From Chloroflexi bacterium CFX6 (GTDB lineage: Bacteria; Chloroflexota; Anaerolineae; Anaerolineales; Villigracilaceae), in contig SZPG01000007.1 in assembly GCA_030263595.1 (NCBI GenBank), positions 1-64,000 on the forward strand: 64,000 nucleotides of DNA. Reading direction: 5' to 3'. Shown piece by piece: positions 1 through 9,186 of the stretch (the stretch's first letter is position 1; every line of letters starts with the position of its first letter). The position numbers and the translations under genes were made by a program. The notes under the pieces were generated by a model. That model did no database searches and was not told the DNA's origin. It saw only the letters and a program-made list of their open reading frames with translations.

Positions 1-11
1 TCGTTTATCAT
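1..11 (-). CDS. Start of an unidentified minus-strand gene, cut by the window edge
   Basis: On the minus strand an AGGAGG Shine-Dalgarno (25..20) sits 8 bases before an ATG (11..9) that opens a frame running off the window edge. Only the first three codons are visible (M-I-N), so no product can be named. The gene would be divergent from the membrane protein that starts at 182; the 170 bases between them should hold both promoters. I see no clear promoter boxes there. Confidence 0.45.
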
Positions 12-181
12 TGGAGCGTCCTCCTGCGTGTTGGGCTTCTTTCAGCAGAAACTCCATTATCACGCTCGAGGACGTTTTGTCAACTAGCATAAGACCCAAA
101 TAGGCATCGGCGTCGTCAGCGCGCTGGCTGGTTCGTGGTGAAACTGACCTTCGAGGCGCCGACGGTAATGAGACGAGATCA

Positions 182-1189
182 ATGACGCTTACCCACGACA
201 GCCAACAGATGAAAGAACGCCTCCGCCGCCGCCTTACGCCGGGTGAGTTGTTCGCGCTCGCTTTGGCGTTCGGCATGGTCGGGATATTCATCCGGCTGCA
301 ACCCAACCTGTCATTTGCGTATCTCGATTTCAGGATCTATCTTGAGGCGGCGCGGGGCAACTTCAGTTATCAGGGACTCTACTATTATTACGGCTATTGG
401 ATGCTGCCGGTTTTCGCCGTTCTATCCAGGCTTCCACTCGATCTGGCGTACGCGCTTTGGAGCATTTTGAACATACTCGGAGTGTTCTTTGCGGTCCGCG
501 TATTCGGCGGAAAGGCGTTCGCGGCGCTCGCCTCTTATCAAATGTTTTACAGCCTCATCTATGGGAACATCGCAGGTTTGATCGTTGGAGGACTTGCCTT
601 GTGCTGGTGGGGATCAGCCAATCGGAAATGGCACGTCGCCGGGCTGGGTATTGCATTGGCGAGCGCAAAATTCCAGACCGGGTTGACCGGCGCCTTGTTC
701 CTGCTGCTCATGGCGGACATAACATGGAAGGACAGGCTGCGCGTGATGACCGTGCCTGTATTGATCTGGCTGGCGTCCCTTGTCGTGTATCCCGGCTGGC
801 TCCTTCAATTGATGAACAACCTCATCACTCATCCGCCCAACGACCTGGCGAGCATCTCACTCTGGCGCTGGCTGGGACCCTGGGCGCTTCTGCTTTGGCT
901 GCCGCCATTGTTACTGCGCCTGGAGCCGGGACGCCGCCTGATTGCATTGGCGGCGGCGATGGGATTGGCGCTGCCTTATTTCCAGCAAACCGACCTGCTA
1001 TTTCTCCTTGCCATGCCGATCGGTTGGATCGGTTTGCTCGGCAATCTCGGCTACTTTATGGGGGTTTACGGCTGGGTCGCTCTTCAAATGCTTGCCATCC
1101 TTCCGTTGACGGTCTACGTTCTGTCGTTATTGCCCGCGTTCGTTCGGTTGTTCAGAGCGAATCCAAGCCAAGCCCGACCCTCCCCATGA
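182..1189 (+). CDS. Polytopic membrane protein, GT87/DUF2029-like glycosyltransferase
   Basis: The 335-residue product is almost wholly hydrophobic with about nine membrane segments after a basic N-terminus (MKERLRRRLTPG). A Tyr-rich first periplasmic loop with an acidic pair (YLDFRIYLEAARG, about residue 48) followed by YYYYGYW resembles GT87/DUF2029 polyprenol-dependent glycosyltransferases, where such an Asp near the first helix is thought catalytic. If that is right it would move a sugar from a lipid carrier on the outer membrane face. It stands alone, convergent with the nucleoside kinase gene whose 3' end is 11 bases away. Family assignment rests on overall look only; an unclassified transporter or O-antigen-ligase-like protein is possible. 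Confidence 0.55.
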   Translation: MTLTHDSQQMKERLRRRLTPGELFALALAFGMVGIFIRLQPNLSFAYLDFRIYLEAARGNFSYQGLYYYYGYWMLPVFAVLSRLPLDLAYALWSILNILGVFFAVRVFGGKAFAALASYQMFYSLIYGNIAGLIVGGLALCWWGSANRKWHVAGLGIALASAKFQTGLTGALFLLLMADITWKDRLRVMTVPVLIWLASLVVYPGWLLQLMNNLITHPPNDLASISLWRWLGPWALLLWLPPLLLRLEPGRRLIALAAAMGLALPYFQQTDLLFLLAMPIGWIGLLGNLGYFMGVYGWVALQMLAILPLTVYVLSLLPAFVRLFRANPSQARPSP

Positions 1190-1200
1190 GGCTGACGCCT

Positions 1201-2904
1201 CTACCTCTCCCTCCACACCGTAAAATCCCTCAGGATCGAACCGCCCAGAAACTCGCGCAGCAAAGAATTATCCGGCACGAGGTCAATATCCAGCGGCAGG
1301 AACCATTCGAGGAACGCCAGCAATCGCTTCGCCTCGATGTATTCGGGCGTGCCGAACGGCACCTGCCGCAATAGCGGTTCGGCAAACGGTTTCAACGCCG
1401 CCATCTCATAAGCCAGCGCGGAGTTGAACATCACGTCCGCGTTTTCCTGAAATGGAAAGATGTGTCGTTTCTCGCCGCGCCGCACCGCCTCCCAATTGGC
1501 GATGGTTTGTTTGGCGGTATAACCGCGCTCGCGTGCGTCGCGCACGATGCGCCGGATGAGTCGGGTGTCGGTGGTGGAGACGCGGTTGTGGCGATCCAGG
1601 TTCAACTGAGTCAGAGCCGAGACGTAGATGCGAAACGCCTCGCCGCTCAAACTTTCGGGGATGAGGCGCGGGTCCATGCCGTGGATGCCCTCCAGGATGA
1701 TCGGCTGCCCGGGCTTCAACTGAATGACATGCCCCGCCTCGCTCATCCCCGACTTGAAGTTGTAGCGCGGCAATTGGACCTCCTCTCCCCTTATCAGGCG
1801 CGGCAATTGATCCCAAAGCAGGGGCAGGTCGAGCGCCTCGATGGACTCGAAATCCGGTTTGCCGTCCACGCCGAGGGGCGTCTTGTCGCGGTCGAGAAAA
1901 TAATTATCGAGTTCGAGCGGGAACGGTGAAATGCCCAGCGCCAGTAATTGCACGGTGAGACGTTTCGAGGTGGTGGTCTTGCCCGAGGAGGACGGACCGG
2001 CGATCAGGATCAAATGACTCCTGTCGAGCCGTTCCGCCACCATGCGCGCGATATCCGAAAGATTCTGTTCGTGAAAGGCTTCGGAGACCAGCACGATCTC
2101 ACCGGCGCGCCCTTCCTCGATGGCGTCGTTCAACGAGCCGACGTTCTCGATGCCCAGGCGCGTCAACCAACCGCCGTACTGGCGGAACGCCGCCAGCAAT
2201 TTGGGATATTCCGGCACGGGCATTAATTCGTCGGGTTTGTGCCGGCGAGGATAACTCAACGTAAAGCCGCCGTCGGTCGCCTTCAGGTCGAACACGCTCA
2301 AATACCCCGTGGAGGGAACCATGTAACCGTGATGGTAGTCCAGGTGGTCGTCGAGACGATACATCGTCAGGTAATTCTTTTTGCGGTGTTTCAACAAACG
2401 AAACTTGTCTTCGGACCTCTTCGAGCGGAAATATTCGATGGCTTCCTGCAGTGGGACTTCCTTCCTCTCGAACGGCAGGTCGGCTTCAGCCAGTTTTTGC
2501 ATGTGGAGTTTCAACGCTTCGATCTCCGGCTCGGATAACGGCTCGCGCCCCGATACCTGGCAAAAATACCCGCCCGACGCGACGGAATGATCCACGTATA
2601 GAATTCCTTCGGGATACAGATCGGAAAATGCCTTTTCGAGCAGGAAGGTCAGAGAACGCCGGTAGATGCGCGCCCCGTCGGGGTCGGCGATCGTCACCGG
2701 CTGGACCTTCGATTCGATCCGGATGGGATAGTTCAATTCGCGCAGTTCACCGTTGATCACCGCCCCCACCAGTTGCGCCTCGTGTTCGACGGTTTCGAGG
2801 AACTCCCCAACCGCCGCCCCGCGCGGACCGGATAACACGCGTCCATCCGGCAGGTGAATTTCGACCTCGGCGCGAGGAGAAATGATCCTTATCTTATCGT
2901 TCAT
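1201..2904 (-). CDS. TGS-domain nucleoside kinase (uridine kinase-like)
   Basis: The 567-residue protein has three parts. Residues about 5-65 look like a TGS domain. About 70-230 resemble the second additional domain of threonyl/alanyl-tRNA synthetases. A C-terminal P-loop kinase has Walker A GPSSSGKTTTSKRL at about 303 and a LELDNYFLDRDKTP segment typical of uridine kinase/phosphoribulokinase folds. This three-part layout is known for bacterial nucleoside kinases of the Udk-like group, which phosphorylate a nucleoside in salvage. The substrate cannot be read from sequence. The start is firm: AGGAGG precedes the ATG at 2904. It appears monocistronic. Confidence 0.85.
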   Translation of the reverse strand: MNDKIRIISPRAEVEIHLPDGRVLSGPRGAAVGEFLETVEHEAQLVGAVINGELRELNYPIRIESKVQPVTIADPDGARIYRRSLTFLLEKAFSDLYPEGILYVDHSVASGGYFCQVSGREPLSEPEIEALKLHMQKLAEADLPFERKEVPLQEAIEYFRSKRSEDKFRLLKHRKKNYLTMYRLDDHLDYHHGYMVPSTGYLSVFDLKATDGGFTLSYPRRHKPDELMPVPEYPKLLAAFRQYGGWLTRLGIENVGSLNDAIEEGRAGEIVLVSEAFHEQNLSDIARMVAERLDRSHLILIAGPSSSGKTTTSKRLTVQLLALGISPFPLELDNYFLDRDKTPLGVDGKPDFESIEALDLPLLWDQLPRLIRGEEVQLPRYNFKSGMSEAGHVIQLKPGQPIILEGIHGMDPRLIPESLSGEAFRIYVSALTQLNLDRHNRVSTTDTRLIRRIVRDARERGYTAKQTIANWEAVRRGEKRHIFPFQENADVMFNSALAYEMAALKPFAEPLLRQVPFGTPEYIEAKRLLAFLEWFLPLDIDLVPDNSLLREFLGGSILRDFTVWRER

Positions 2905-2997
2905 CGTTTAGCCTCCTTCCTGAAAGGGAGGCGTATTGTATCACTCAAATATTCGAGAGCGGGCGAAGATCGTGGTCTCGGGCGGCGCGGATCTCCG

Positions 2998-4599
2998 CTA
3001 TTCTTCGCTCATCACGACCCTGTTTTTCCCAATCCTTTTGGCGATGTAGAGCGCGTCGTCCGCGGTGCGCAGCAGGTCTTCCGTGCTGTCCGCGTGCGCG
3101 GGATACACCGCCACCCCGATCGAGGCGGTCACGTGGAAGGAACCTTTCGGCGAATTGACGACCAGGTCCTCGATGGAGCGCCTCCACTCCTCGGCGCGGC
3201 AGCGGGCGACCTCCACATCCACGCCGGGCATGACGATGACGAACTCCTCCCCGCCGTAGCGACAGACGATGTCGCTGGCGCGGGTGTGGATGGAGAGGTA
3301 CCCGGCGACGTGTTGAAGCGCCAGGTCGCCGGCGCGGTGACCGTAGGTATCGTTGATGGATTTGAAGGCGTCCAGATCCATGATCGCGACGGTCAGCGGT
3401 TTCCTCTCGCGTTGCGCGCGCTTGAATTCGCGTTCCAGGGTTTCGTCGAGGTAGCGGCGATTGTAGGTCCCCGTCAGCGGATCGCGGATGGATTGCTCGC
3501 GTAACTGCGCTTGAAGCAATTCCACCTCCTCGACCCGCCGTTTGAGTTGCTGGTTGGCTTCCTGCAGGGCGAGTTCCACCTGCTTGCGGGCGGTTACGTT
3601 GCGCCAGGTGATCAACCGTCCGAGCAACCTGTCTTTTTTGTCGCGTATCGGTCTGATGTGCAGATCGAAATAGGCTGGGGGATTTCCGTCCAATTCGATC
3701 TCGGTATCCAATTGTTCCACGACGATGTACTTGTCCACCAGGTGGGACCAGCGGGTCATCAGGGCGTCTATCCGTTGACCGACCGTCAATTCGTCGGACT
3801 CTGAAAACACCCTTCGGGCGGCGGCGTTGAAATCCACCACGCGGTTGTCGTTATCCAGCACCAGCAAACCCTCGCTCATGTTTTCGACCAGCAGGTCGCG
3901 CGCGATGGGCAGGATGTCCAGCAGGCGCCGGGTGAGCATGTCGTACAGGATGACGATGGCGGTAAGGGTGAAGACGATGGGCGTCACGTCGAGGTCGGGG
4001 AACGGAGACAACCTCGCAATGCTCAGGACGTTGGCGACCCACGGCAGTAACAGGCTGGCGATGAACGCGCCGATCTGCAATTGATAGAACCGCAGCGAAC
4101 GCAGGGCATACTCGAACAGAATCACCGTCGCGACCAGCAGCAAGCCATAAGAATACAGGACGTGAAGCCAGAATAACGGACCGCCGTCGAGCAGGACGCT
4201 GGCTGTGAGGGCGCGTTTCCCGGCGAAGAACAAGCCGTGCTGCGGGTCGGTCCAGACCAGGATCAGGACCGCGGCGGGTTCGATAACGAACAACGCCAGC
4301 CTCGACGGCGTGATCCACGCGTTCCTGCCCGTGTAGCGGAACGCGAAGACCAGCAGGGAGGCTGGCGCGGTCACCACCCCGAAATACGTCATGTTCAGCC
4401 AGAAATATTTCCAATCCGGTTCAGCCGATATCCAGTGGAAGGAATACGTAAGGGACCAGAACGATAACCCGCCCAAAAGCACGATTAGCGCCGCCGCCGC
4501 ATGAGAGCGCCACCGCGAGATGGCGACGCCGATCGCGACCATGCCGCTGGCGGACGCCAGAACCAGCATGACTGCATAAAGGTTTGGGGTTACGGACAC
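2998..4599 (-). CDS. Membrane-anchored PAS-GGDEF diguanylate cyclase
   Basis: The 533-residue protein begins with seven or eight membrane helices in the style of the 7TM sensor region of histidine kinases (about 1-220). A PAS-like domain follows (about 230-340), then a short coiled coil (LQEANQQLKRRVEEVELLQAQ cut to about 355-380) and a GGDEF domain with the active-site signature YGGEEF at about 450. The D-x-F-K-x-I-N-D motif (DLDAFKSINDTYGHRAGD) for GTP and metal binding is present, so c-di-GMP synthesis from two GTP is expected. No clear RxxD inhibitory site is seen upstream of GGEEF. The start used is GTG at 4599 with a weak ribosome site; a later ATG at Met-11 is an alternative. Ligand unknown. 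Confidence 0.85.
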   Translation of the reverse strand: MSVTPNLYAVMLVLASASGMVAIGVAISRWRSHAAAALIVLLGGLSFWSLTYSFHWISAEPDWKYFWLNMTYFGVVTAPASLLVFAFRYTGRNAWITPSRLALFVIEPAAVLILVWTDPQHGLFFAGKRALTASVLLDGGPLFWLHVLYSYGLLLVATVILFEYALRSLRFYQLQIGAFIASLLLPWVANVLSIARLSPFPDLDVTPIVFTLTAIVILYDMLTRRLLDILPIARDLLVENMSEGLLVLDNDNRVVDFNAAARRVFSESDELTVGQRIDALMTRWSHLVDKYIVVEQLDTEIELDGNPPAYFDLHIRPIRDKKDRLLGRLITWRNVTARKQVELALQEANQQLKRRVEEVELLQAQLREQSIRDPLTGTYNRRYLDETLEREFKRAQRERKPLTVAIMDLDAFKSINDTYGHRAGDLALQHVAGYLSIHTRASDIVCRYGGEEFVIVMPGVDVEVARCRAEEWRRSIEDLVVNSPKGSFHVTASIGVAVYPAHADSTEDLLRTADDALYIAKRIGKNRVVMSEE

Positions 4600-4645
4600 G
4601 TTTACATTCCATCATCGGGCGCGTCCCCGATGCGTCGGCAATGCC

Positions 4646-5731
4646 TTACATTTTTTCGAGCAGTTTTTCTGGCTGGCGCGCGAACTCCTCCAACGGGATT
4701 TCTCCGCGCGTCAGAGCCAGCAACGTTTCGGTCAGAGCCTTGTTCACAGGGGTCGGCACGTTGAATTGTTCGCCGGCGCGCGCGACCGCGCCGTGCAGGT
4801 ATTCCACTTCGCTTTTGCCGCGCCCGGAGCGCAGGTCAATGTGAAAGGAGGGCATCTTCGCGCCGCGTCCCGCGCCCGCTGCGCGGGAAAGAAAGGGTTT
4901 GGATAACCAGAGAGGCAGATTCGCCGCGAACGCCAGCGCGCGCACCGGCGTGCCGGGCAGGTCCACCACTTCGATGCCCTGCGCCTCCATCACCGCGAGA
5001 CATTCCTTTAGCGCGGCGATCTCGAGTTTGTATAATTCCCTGTTCGCGAGGATCTCTGCGGCGGTCATGTCCAATATCGCGGAGGTGGGATTGGCGATGA
5101 GATTGGTCAGCATCTTCGACCATTTCATCGAAGCCGCATCCTCGAAGAGACGCGCGTTGAGGTACGCCTTGTTCAATGCGTCGTTCAGTTTTTCGGAAAG
5201 CGGATGTCCCTTTGCCACGCCGACGCCGCGCAGCCGTTCGAGGACGATATCCCCCGCGCCGCGCCGCCCGATGGCGGAGGTCACCGTGCCGTAGATGACC
5301 TTGTCCTTGCCCAGCGCTTCGGCGATCATCGGTTCGTTCGAGACGCCGTTCGACAGGCACAGGATCGGCGGCATTTTTTCCGCGAAGGGCTTGAGGTCTT
5401 CCAGCGCGGCTTGGGTGTCGAAGGATTTCAGGGCAAACAGGGACAGGTCGAAGGGTCCGTAACGAAGCGCCTCCTCGAGGGAGGAAACGATCACGAAGGA
5501 GGACGGTTCCAGGCGGTGCGCGTCCTTCGTCCTTCGTCTTGCATCCAGCGTCAGGTCGAGCCTCATTCCGCGCTGGCGCAGTTCTTCCACCACCTTTTGG
5601 CGTTCGATGAAAACGACCTGATGCCCCGCCAGCGCCAGGCTTCCGCCGATGTAGGTTCCGATGGCGCCTGCGCCGAACGAAAGGATTTTGAGTTTTCCGT
5701 TGATGGGATTCGAACTATCGGAAAGCGCCAT
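4646..5731 (-). CDS. panE: 2-dehydropantoate 2-reductase (ketopantoate reductase)
   Basis: The 361-residue protein starts with a Rossmann nucleotide site (ILSFGAGAIGTYIGGSLA, about 17-34) and carries the ketopantoate-reductase middle motif CLSNGVSNEPMIAEAL plus the catalytic-Lys region MKWSKMLTNLIANPTSAIL. The family reduces 2-dehydropantoate to pantoate with NADPH in pantothenate/CoA synthesis. It is longer than the usual 300 or so residues; an insertion (RTKDAHRLEPSSF) sits early and the C-terminus is extended. Its ATG is 2 bases after the stop of the phosphatase gene, so both are probably on one transcript. The ApbA/PanE family includes members with other substrates, so the exact substrate is an inference. 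Confidence 0.82.
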   Translation of the reverse strand: MALSDSSNPINGKLKILSFGAGAIGTYIGGSLALAGHQVVFIERQKVVEELRQRGMRLDLTLDARRRTKDAHRLEPSSFVIVSSLEEALRYGPFDLSLFALKSFDTQAALEDLKPFAEKMPPILCLSNGVSNEPMIAEALGKDKVIYGTVTSAIGRRGAGDIVLERLRGVGVAKGHPLSEKLNDALNKAYLNARLFEDAASMKWSKMLTNLIANPTSAILDMTAAEILANRELYKLEIAALKECLAVMEAQGIEVVDLPGTPVRALAFAANLPLWLSKPFLSRAAGAGRGAKMPSFHIDLRSGRGKSEVEYLHGAVARAGEQFNVPTPVNKALTETLLALTRGEIPLEEFARQPEKLLEKM

Positions 5732-5733
5732 GC

Positions 5734-6381
5734 TTACTCTTTGTCCAGGGATCGCAGGTGGGCGCGGTCGTTCACCGCATCAATCGCCCAGCGGTGCTGA
5801 TGCGGATGGTAGATCACGCGCGCGAAGGCGGTGTTCTCGAAGCGAAACCGCACGCCGGAGGGATCGGCGTGAGGCGCGACGCCGATAATGGCGTGCATCA
5901 CCTGATTCAACAAACCGCCGTGCGAAACGATGAGGTAACTGCCGGGGGATCTCCGCAACAGACCGTGAAGCGCCTGACCCGCGCGCAGGTACAGCGCCCA
6001 GTCGCCCTCGCCGTTCCCGCCGATGGAATCGAACGGGTTGGTGTACGGCGGCTTGGGTTTCTGGCGCACCTCCTCCGCGGTCAATCCCTCCATTTCGCCA
6101 ATGGCGCGTTCCAGCCAGATCGGGTCGAGTTCCACGCGGACGTTCAACGCCGAAGCGATGATCTCCGCCGTCTCTTTCGCGCGCCCCAACGGGCTCGAGA
6201 CGACCAGGTCGAACTGCGCGTTTTCAGCCTTCCATCTTTCCGCCAGGGCGCGCGCCTGGGCGCGCCCCTTGTCGGTGAGAGGGTAATCGGATTGTCCCTG
6301 CCAGCGCGATTGCGCGTTGCCAAGCGATTCGCCGTGACGCAGGAAGACGAATTGATAGACGGGTTTTTCGTTCAGCGTCAT
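5734..6381 (-). CDS. Histidine phosphatase family protein
   Basis: The 215-residue protein has the branch-1 histidine phosphatase signature: FLRHGESLGNA with the phospho-accepting His near residue 16, SSPLGRAKETAE carrying the second Arg, a catalytic Glu region (ERAIGEMEG), and the closing SHGGLLNQ His. These enzymes remove phosphate from small molecules (phosphoglycerate mutase-like, alpha-ribazole phosphatase-like) through a phosphohistidine. The substrate is not deducible. Its ATG overlaps the stop of the upstream glycosyltransferase gene (ATGA at 6378-6381), so translation is probably coupled. Confidence 0.85.
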   Translation of the reverse strand: MTLNEKPVYQFVFLRHGESLGNAQSRWQGQSDYPLTDKGRAQARALAERWKAENAQFDLVVSSPLGRAKETAEIIASALNVRVELDPIWLERAIGEMEGLTAEEVRQKPKPPYTNPFDSIGGNGEGDWALYLRAGQALHGLLRRSPGSYLIVSHGGLLNQVMHAIIGVAPHADPSGVRFRFENTAFARVIYHPHQHRWAIDAVNDRAHLRSLDKE

Positions 6382-7325
6382 TCCGCCCTGTCCTTCAAAA
6401 AATAGACGGGTCTGCGCTTGACCTCCTGGAAGATGTAGCCGACGTACACGCCGATGAAGCCAAGCACGATCAGGATGATTCCGCTTGCGATCAATACGAT
6501 GAACATGAGCGAACTCCAGCCCGGCGCGAGCGTGGACGTGTCGCCCTTGAACCAGAAGGAGTACACGTAGAGCATTTCGATGGCGGCGAGGCAGAGAAAG
6601 AAGACCCCCGCGCTCAAACCGACGTACAACGGCACGAGCGAAAACGAAAAGATGGCGTCCATGGCGAGGCGGAACATCCTGCCGAGCGAATACTTCGACC
6701 TGCCCGCGATGCGCTTCGATTCGTGATAGGGCAGGATGACGCTTCTGTAGCCAATCGCCGAGACCATGCCGCGCAGAAAGCGGTGATATTCGGGCATGGC
6801 TTTCAACGCGTCCACAGCCTGGCGGCTCATGCCGCGGAAATCCGCCGCGCCCGGCACCATCTGCGTCCCGCTGATGGCGTTGATCAGGCGGTAGAACGCG
6901 GAAGAGGTCGCCTGCTTGAAGGAAAATCCCCCGCCGTCCGCGATCCGCTGCGCCTGCACGATGTCGTATCCCTGCTCGTACAACCCGACCATTTGCGGGA
7001 TCATTTCCGGCGGGTGTTGTCCGTCGGCGTCCATCGAGATCACAAAGTCGCCCTGCGAAGCGTCGAGCCCGGCGGTCAGCGCGGCTTGGTGACCGAAGTT
7101 GCGCGAGAGTTCCAGCACGGTGACGCGCTTGTCCTTTCGAGCCAGCGCGTTCAGGGATTCGACCGTGGCGTCCTCCGAACCGTCGTCCACGAAATAGATG
7201 TGGAACTTGTGCGGCATGGGATCAATGACCCGGCGGATCTCCGCGTAGGTCTGCTCGACCACCCCAGCCTCGTTGTAAACGGGGATGACGAGATCAATCC
7301 CGGGTTTGGTTTTTCTGGGGGACAT
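6378..7325 (-). CDS. Family 2 glycosyltransferase, GtrB/dolichol-phosphate mannosyltransferase type
   Basis: The 315-residue protein has a GT-A domain (IDLVIPVYNEAG at about 10; FVDDGSEDAT; metal-binding ISMDADGQHPPE) followed by two C-terminal membrane segments (about 230-260 and 265-295). This is the GtrB/DPM1-like layout: transfer of a sugar from a nucleotide donor to polyprenyl phosphate on the cytoplasmic face, to supply later surface glycosylation. It lies 6 bases after glpD and overlaps the phosphatase gene, within the minus-strand run from glpK to panE. The sugar is unknown. Confidence 0.88.
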   Translation of the reverse strand: MSPRKTKPGIDLVIPVYNEAGVVEQTYAEIRRVIDPMPHKFHIYFVDDGSEDATVESLNALARKDKRVTVLELSRNFGHQAALTAGLDASQGDFVISMDADGQHPPEMIPQMVGLYEQGYDIVQAQRIADGGGFSFKQATSSAFYRLINAISGTQMVPGAADFRGMSRQAVDALKAMPEYHRFLRGMVSAIGYRSVILPYHESKRIAGRSKYSLGRMFRLAMDAIFSFSLVPLYVGLSAGVFFLCLAAIEMLYVYSFWFKGDTSTLAPGWSSLMFIVLIASGIILIVLGFIGVYVGYIFQEVKRRPVYFLKDRAE

Positions 7326-7331
7326 AGGGGA

Positions 7332-9092
7332 CTATTCTACCACCCGCTCGCCCCGTCCTTCGTTTTCGTCTGCGTTCACGGCGTCCCGATGTTCGTTCGG
7401 GAGGACGACCCCGTGCCTGTCCGCCAAAATGGACAGCGTGCGCGCCGCCTCAGCCTCCCTCTGCTCCTTCGTCCAGCCGAGGGCGTTGGCGAGCGCCCGC
7501 GCCAGTTCCTCCAGCGACCCGCGCGTGAGACGACCCAGCATCGCCAGCATGGAGCGGCGCAGGACGAAATCGTCGAGGTGGATGATCTTCTCGTGCGCGG
7601 CGAGGAAGATGATCTCGCGCAGGGAATAATCGGGAAGCGTTTGCAGGACGTGATCCGTGCCGCCGTTGATGAAGGTGGCGATCGCCTCGGCGCGCGTGCC
7701 GTAACGCTCGAAGAGGATCTTCAGGCGTTCGCGCGCCACGCCCGTCCAGGCGGAGAGGCTCTCGATCTGGCGGCGCATGTCCTCCGCGTCGGCCGGGTAG
7801 CCGCGCCCGCCGCCGATGGGAAGGTCGCGCGTGTCCTTTTGACGCGTCAAGCCCAGGTGCGCGAGCGCCTTGTCGGTCACCTGTTCGGCGAAGGCGCGGA
7901 ACGAAGTCCACTTGCCGCCGACGAGGGAATAAACCGGAAAGTCGAGATTCGTCCACTCGCCGCTGATGACCTCGATGTTGTGATCGCGCGAGATCTGGGA
8001 GGTTGTCTTCGCGCCCGAATGGGGGAGCGGGCGAACGCCCGAGAAGCGGAAAACGATGTTTCGGCGCGTCAGGCTCAGGTCGGGAAAGACGCGTGCAACC
8101 ATCTCCAGGAAATAATCCACCTCCTCTTCCGTGCATCGCACGTCGTCGGGGTCCTCCACGGGGATGTCCGTGGTGCCAATCAGCGCGCAATCGTACAACG
8201 GGAAGATCAACACGATGCGCCCGTCGTCGTTCTCGAAGAAGAACTCGTGATCGCCAATGGCTTTGCGCAGGGCGTCGTGTTTGACGACGATGTGCGAGCC
8301 TTTCGTGCCGCCGATGAAGCGCGAGGATAAACCGAGTTTGCGGTTGGAGGCGTCTATCCACGCGCCGGAGGCGTTGATGACGAGTTTCGGTTTGACGTCG
8401 TAGTTTTCGTCGGTGAGTTCGTCTCGGAGGATGACGGTGTCCTCCATGCCGCCGACCATGCTCACGTAGTTGAGGGCGCGGGCGTTGGGATTCTCCGCTT
8501 CGGCGTCGAGCAGGACCTCGATGGCGAAACGCTCAGGCTGGAGGATCGCGCCGTCGTAATACGCGGCGGTGTTTACGATGGCGGGGTTGAGATGACGCCA
8601 CTTTTTCAGGGAGGCGGTTCTCGAAAGGAATGTGTGCCGCGGAACGGCGCGCGAGGAGCGCCCGGTGTAGGCGTCGTATAACATCAATCCGATCTTGATG
8701 ACGAGCGAACCGCGTTCGGCGGGTTTGTCGAGTTTGCCGAAGAATTTCAACGGCGCATTGAGCAAGCCCGAGAAGCGTTTGAAGATGGGGATGGCGGTCG
8801 GCAGAGGTTTGACCAGGTGCGGCGCGTTCCTGATCATCAGGTTGCGTTCGCGCACCGCTTCGCGCACCAGGCGGAACTCACCGTTTTCGAGGTAGCGAAT
8901 CCCGCCGTGCGCCATGTGCGAGGAAGCCGCCGACCCGCCCGAACAAAAATCGCCGCGCTCGACGAGCAGCGCGTCCACGCCGTTCAACGCCAGGTCGCGG
9001 AAGACGCCAATGCCGTTGATGCCCCCGCCGACGATCAGCACGGAGACCTCGGGGTTTTCTTTGAGATGGGAGAGGATTTCCTGTCGGTTCAT
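7332..9092 (-). CDS. glpD: FAD-dependent glycerol-3-phosphate dehydrogenase
   Basis: The 586-residue protein opens its FAD-binding fold with VLIVGGGINGIGVFRDLALNG (split around residue 20) and has the GlpD hallmark SHMAHGGIRYLENGEFRLV at about 57-75. The C-terminal domain seen in GlpD/GlpA is present (about 390-540). The enzyme oxidises glycerol-3-phosphate to dihydroxyacetone phosphate and feeds electrons to quinone at the membrane. It follows glpK on the same strand, so the pair forms a glycerol route. However, glpK is damaged, so glpD may now mainly serve lipid-derived glycerol-3-phosphate. Minor gap to glpK (94 bases) holds a nested hairpin. Confidence 0.93.
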   Translation of the reverse strand: MNRQEILSHLKENPEVSVLIVGGGINGIGVFRDLALNGVDALLVERGDFCSGGSAASSHMAHGGIRYLENGEFRLVREAVRERNLMIRNAPHLVKPLPTAIPIFKRFSGLLNAPLKFFGKLDKPAERGSLVIKIGLMLYDAYTGRSSRAVPRHTFLSRTASLKKWRHLNPAIVNTAAYYDGAILQPERFAIEVLLDAEAENPNARALNYVSMVGGMEDTVILRDELTDENYDVKPKLVINASGAWIDASNRKLGLSSRFIGGTKGSHIVVKHDALRKAIGDHEFFFENDDGRIVLIFPLYDCALIGTTDIPVEDPDDVRCTEEEVDYFLEMVARVFPDLSLTRRNIVFRFSGVRPLPHSGAKTTSQISRDHNIEVISGEWTNLDFPVYSLVGGKWTSFRAFAEQVTDKALAHLGLTRQKDTRDLPIGGGRGYPADAEDMRRQIESLSAWTGVARERLKILFERYGTRAEAIATFINGGTDHVLQTLPDYSLREIIFLAAHEKIIHLDDFVLRRSMLAMLGRLTRGSLEELARALANALGWTKEQREAEAARTLSILADRHGVVLPNEHRDAVNADENEGRGERVVE

Positions 9093-9126
9093 AATGATTG
9101 CGCAGGATGCGCGCTCTTGCGCATCC

Positions 9127-9175
9127 GTCGGCGTAACACCTGCCCTGGCGGGCGGCGCCAGGGGAGAACGCCGAC
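9127..9175. repeat. Nested palindrome between glpK and glpD (CGGCGT/ACGCCG hairpin family)
   Basis: The outer arms GTCGGCGT (9127-9134) and ACGCCGAC (9168-9175) are perfect complements. The inner arms CCCTGGCG (9143-9150) and CGCCAGGG (9156-9163) pair as well. The outer arms are the same sequence as the hairpins in the arsenic region (11,131-11,309 and 12,765-12,793), so this belongs to one dispersed family. It may modulate expression between the two genes, but that is inference. Confidence 0.7.
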
Positions 9176-9186
9176 TACATAAAATG

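Noticed and set aside
6723-8330. 535-codon plus-strand ORF
   Set aside because: It is antisense to the GT2 gene and glpD, which have clear families; its translation is low-complexity Arg/Ala/Val-rich and matches nothing.
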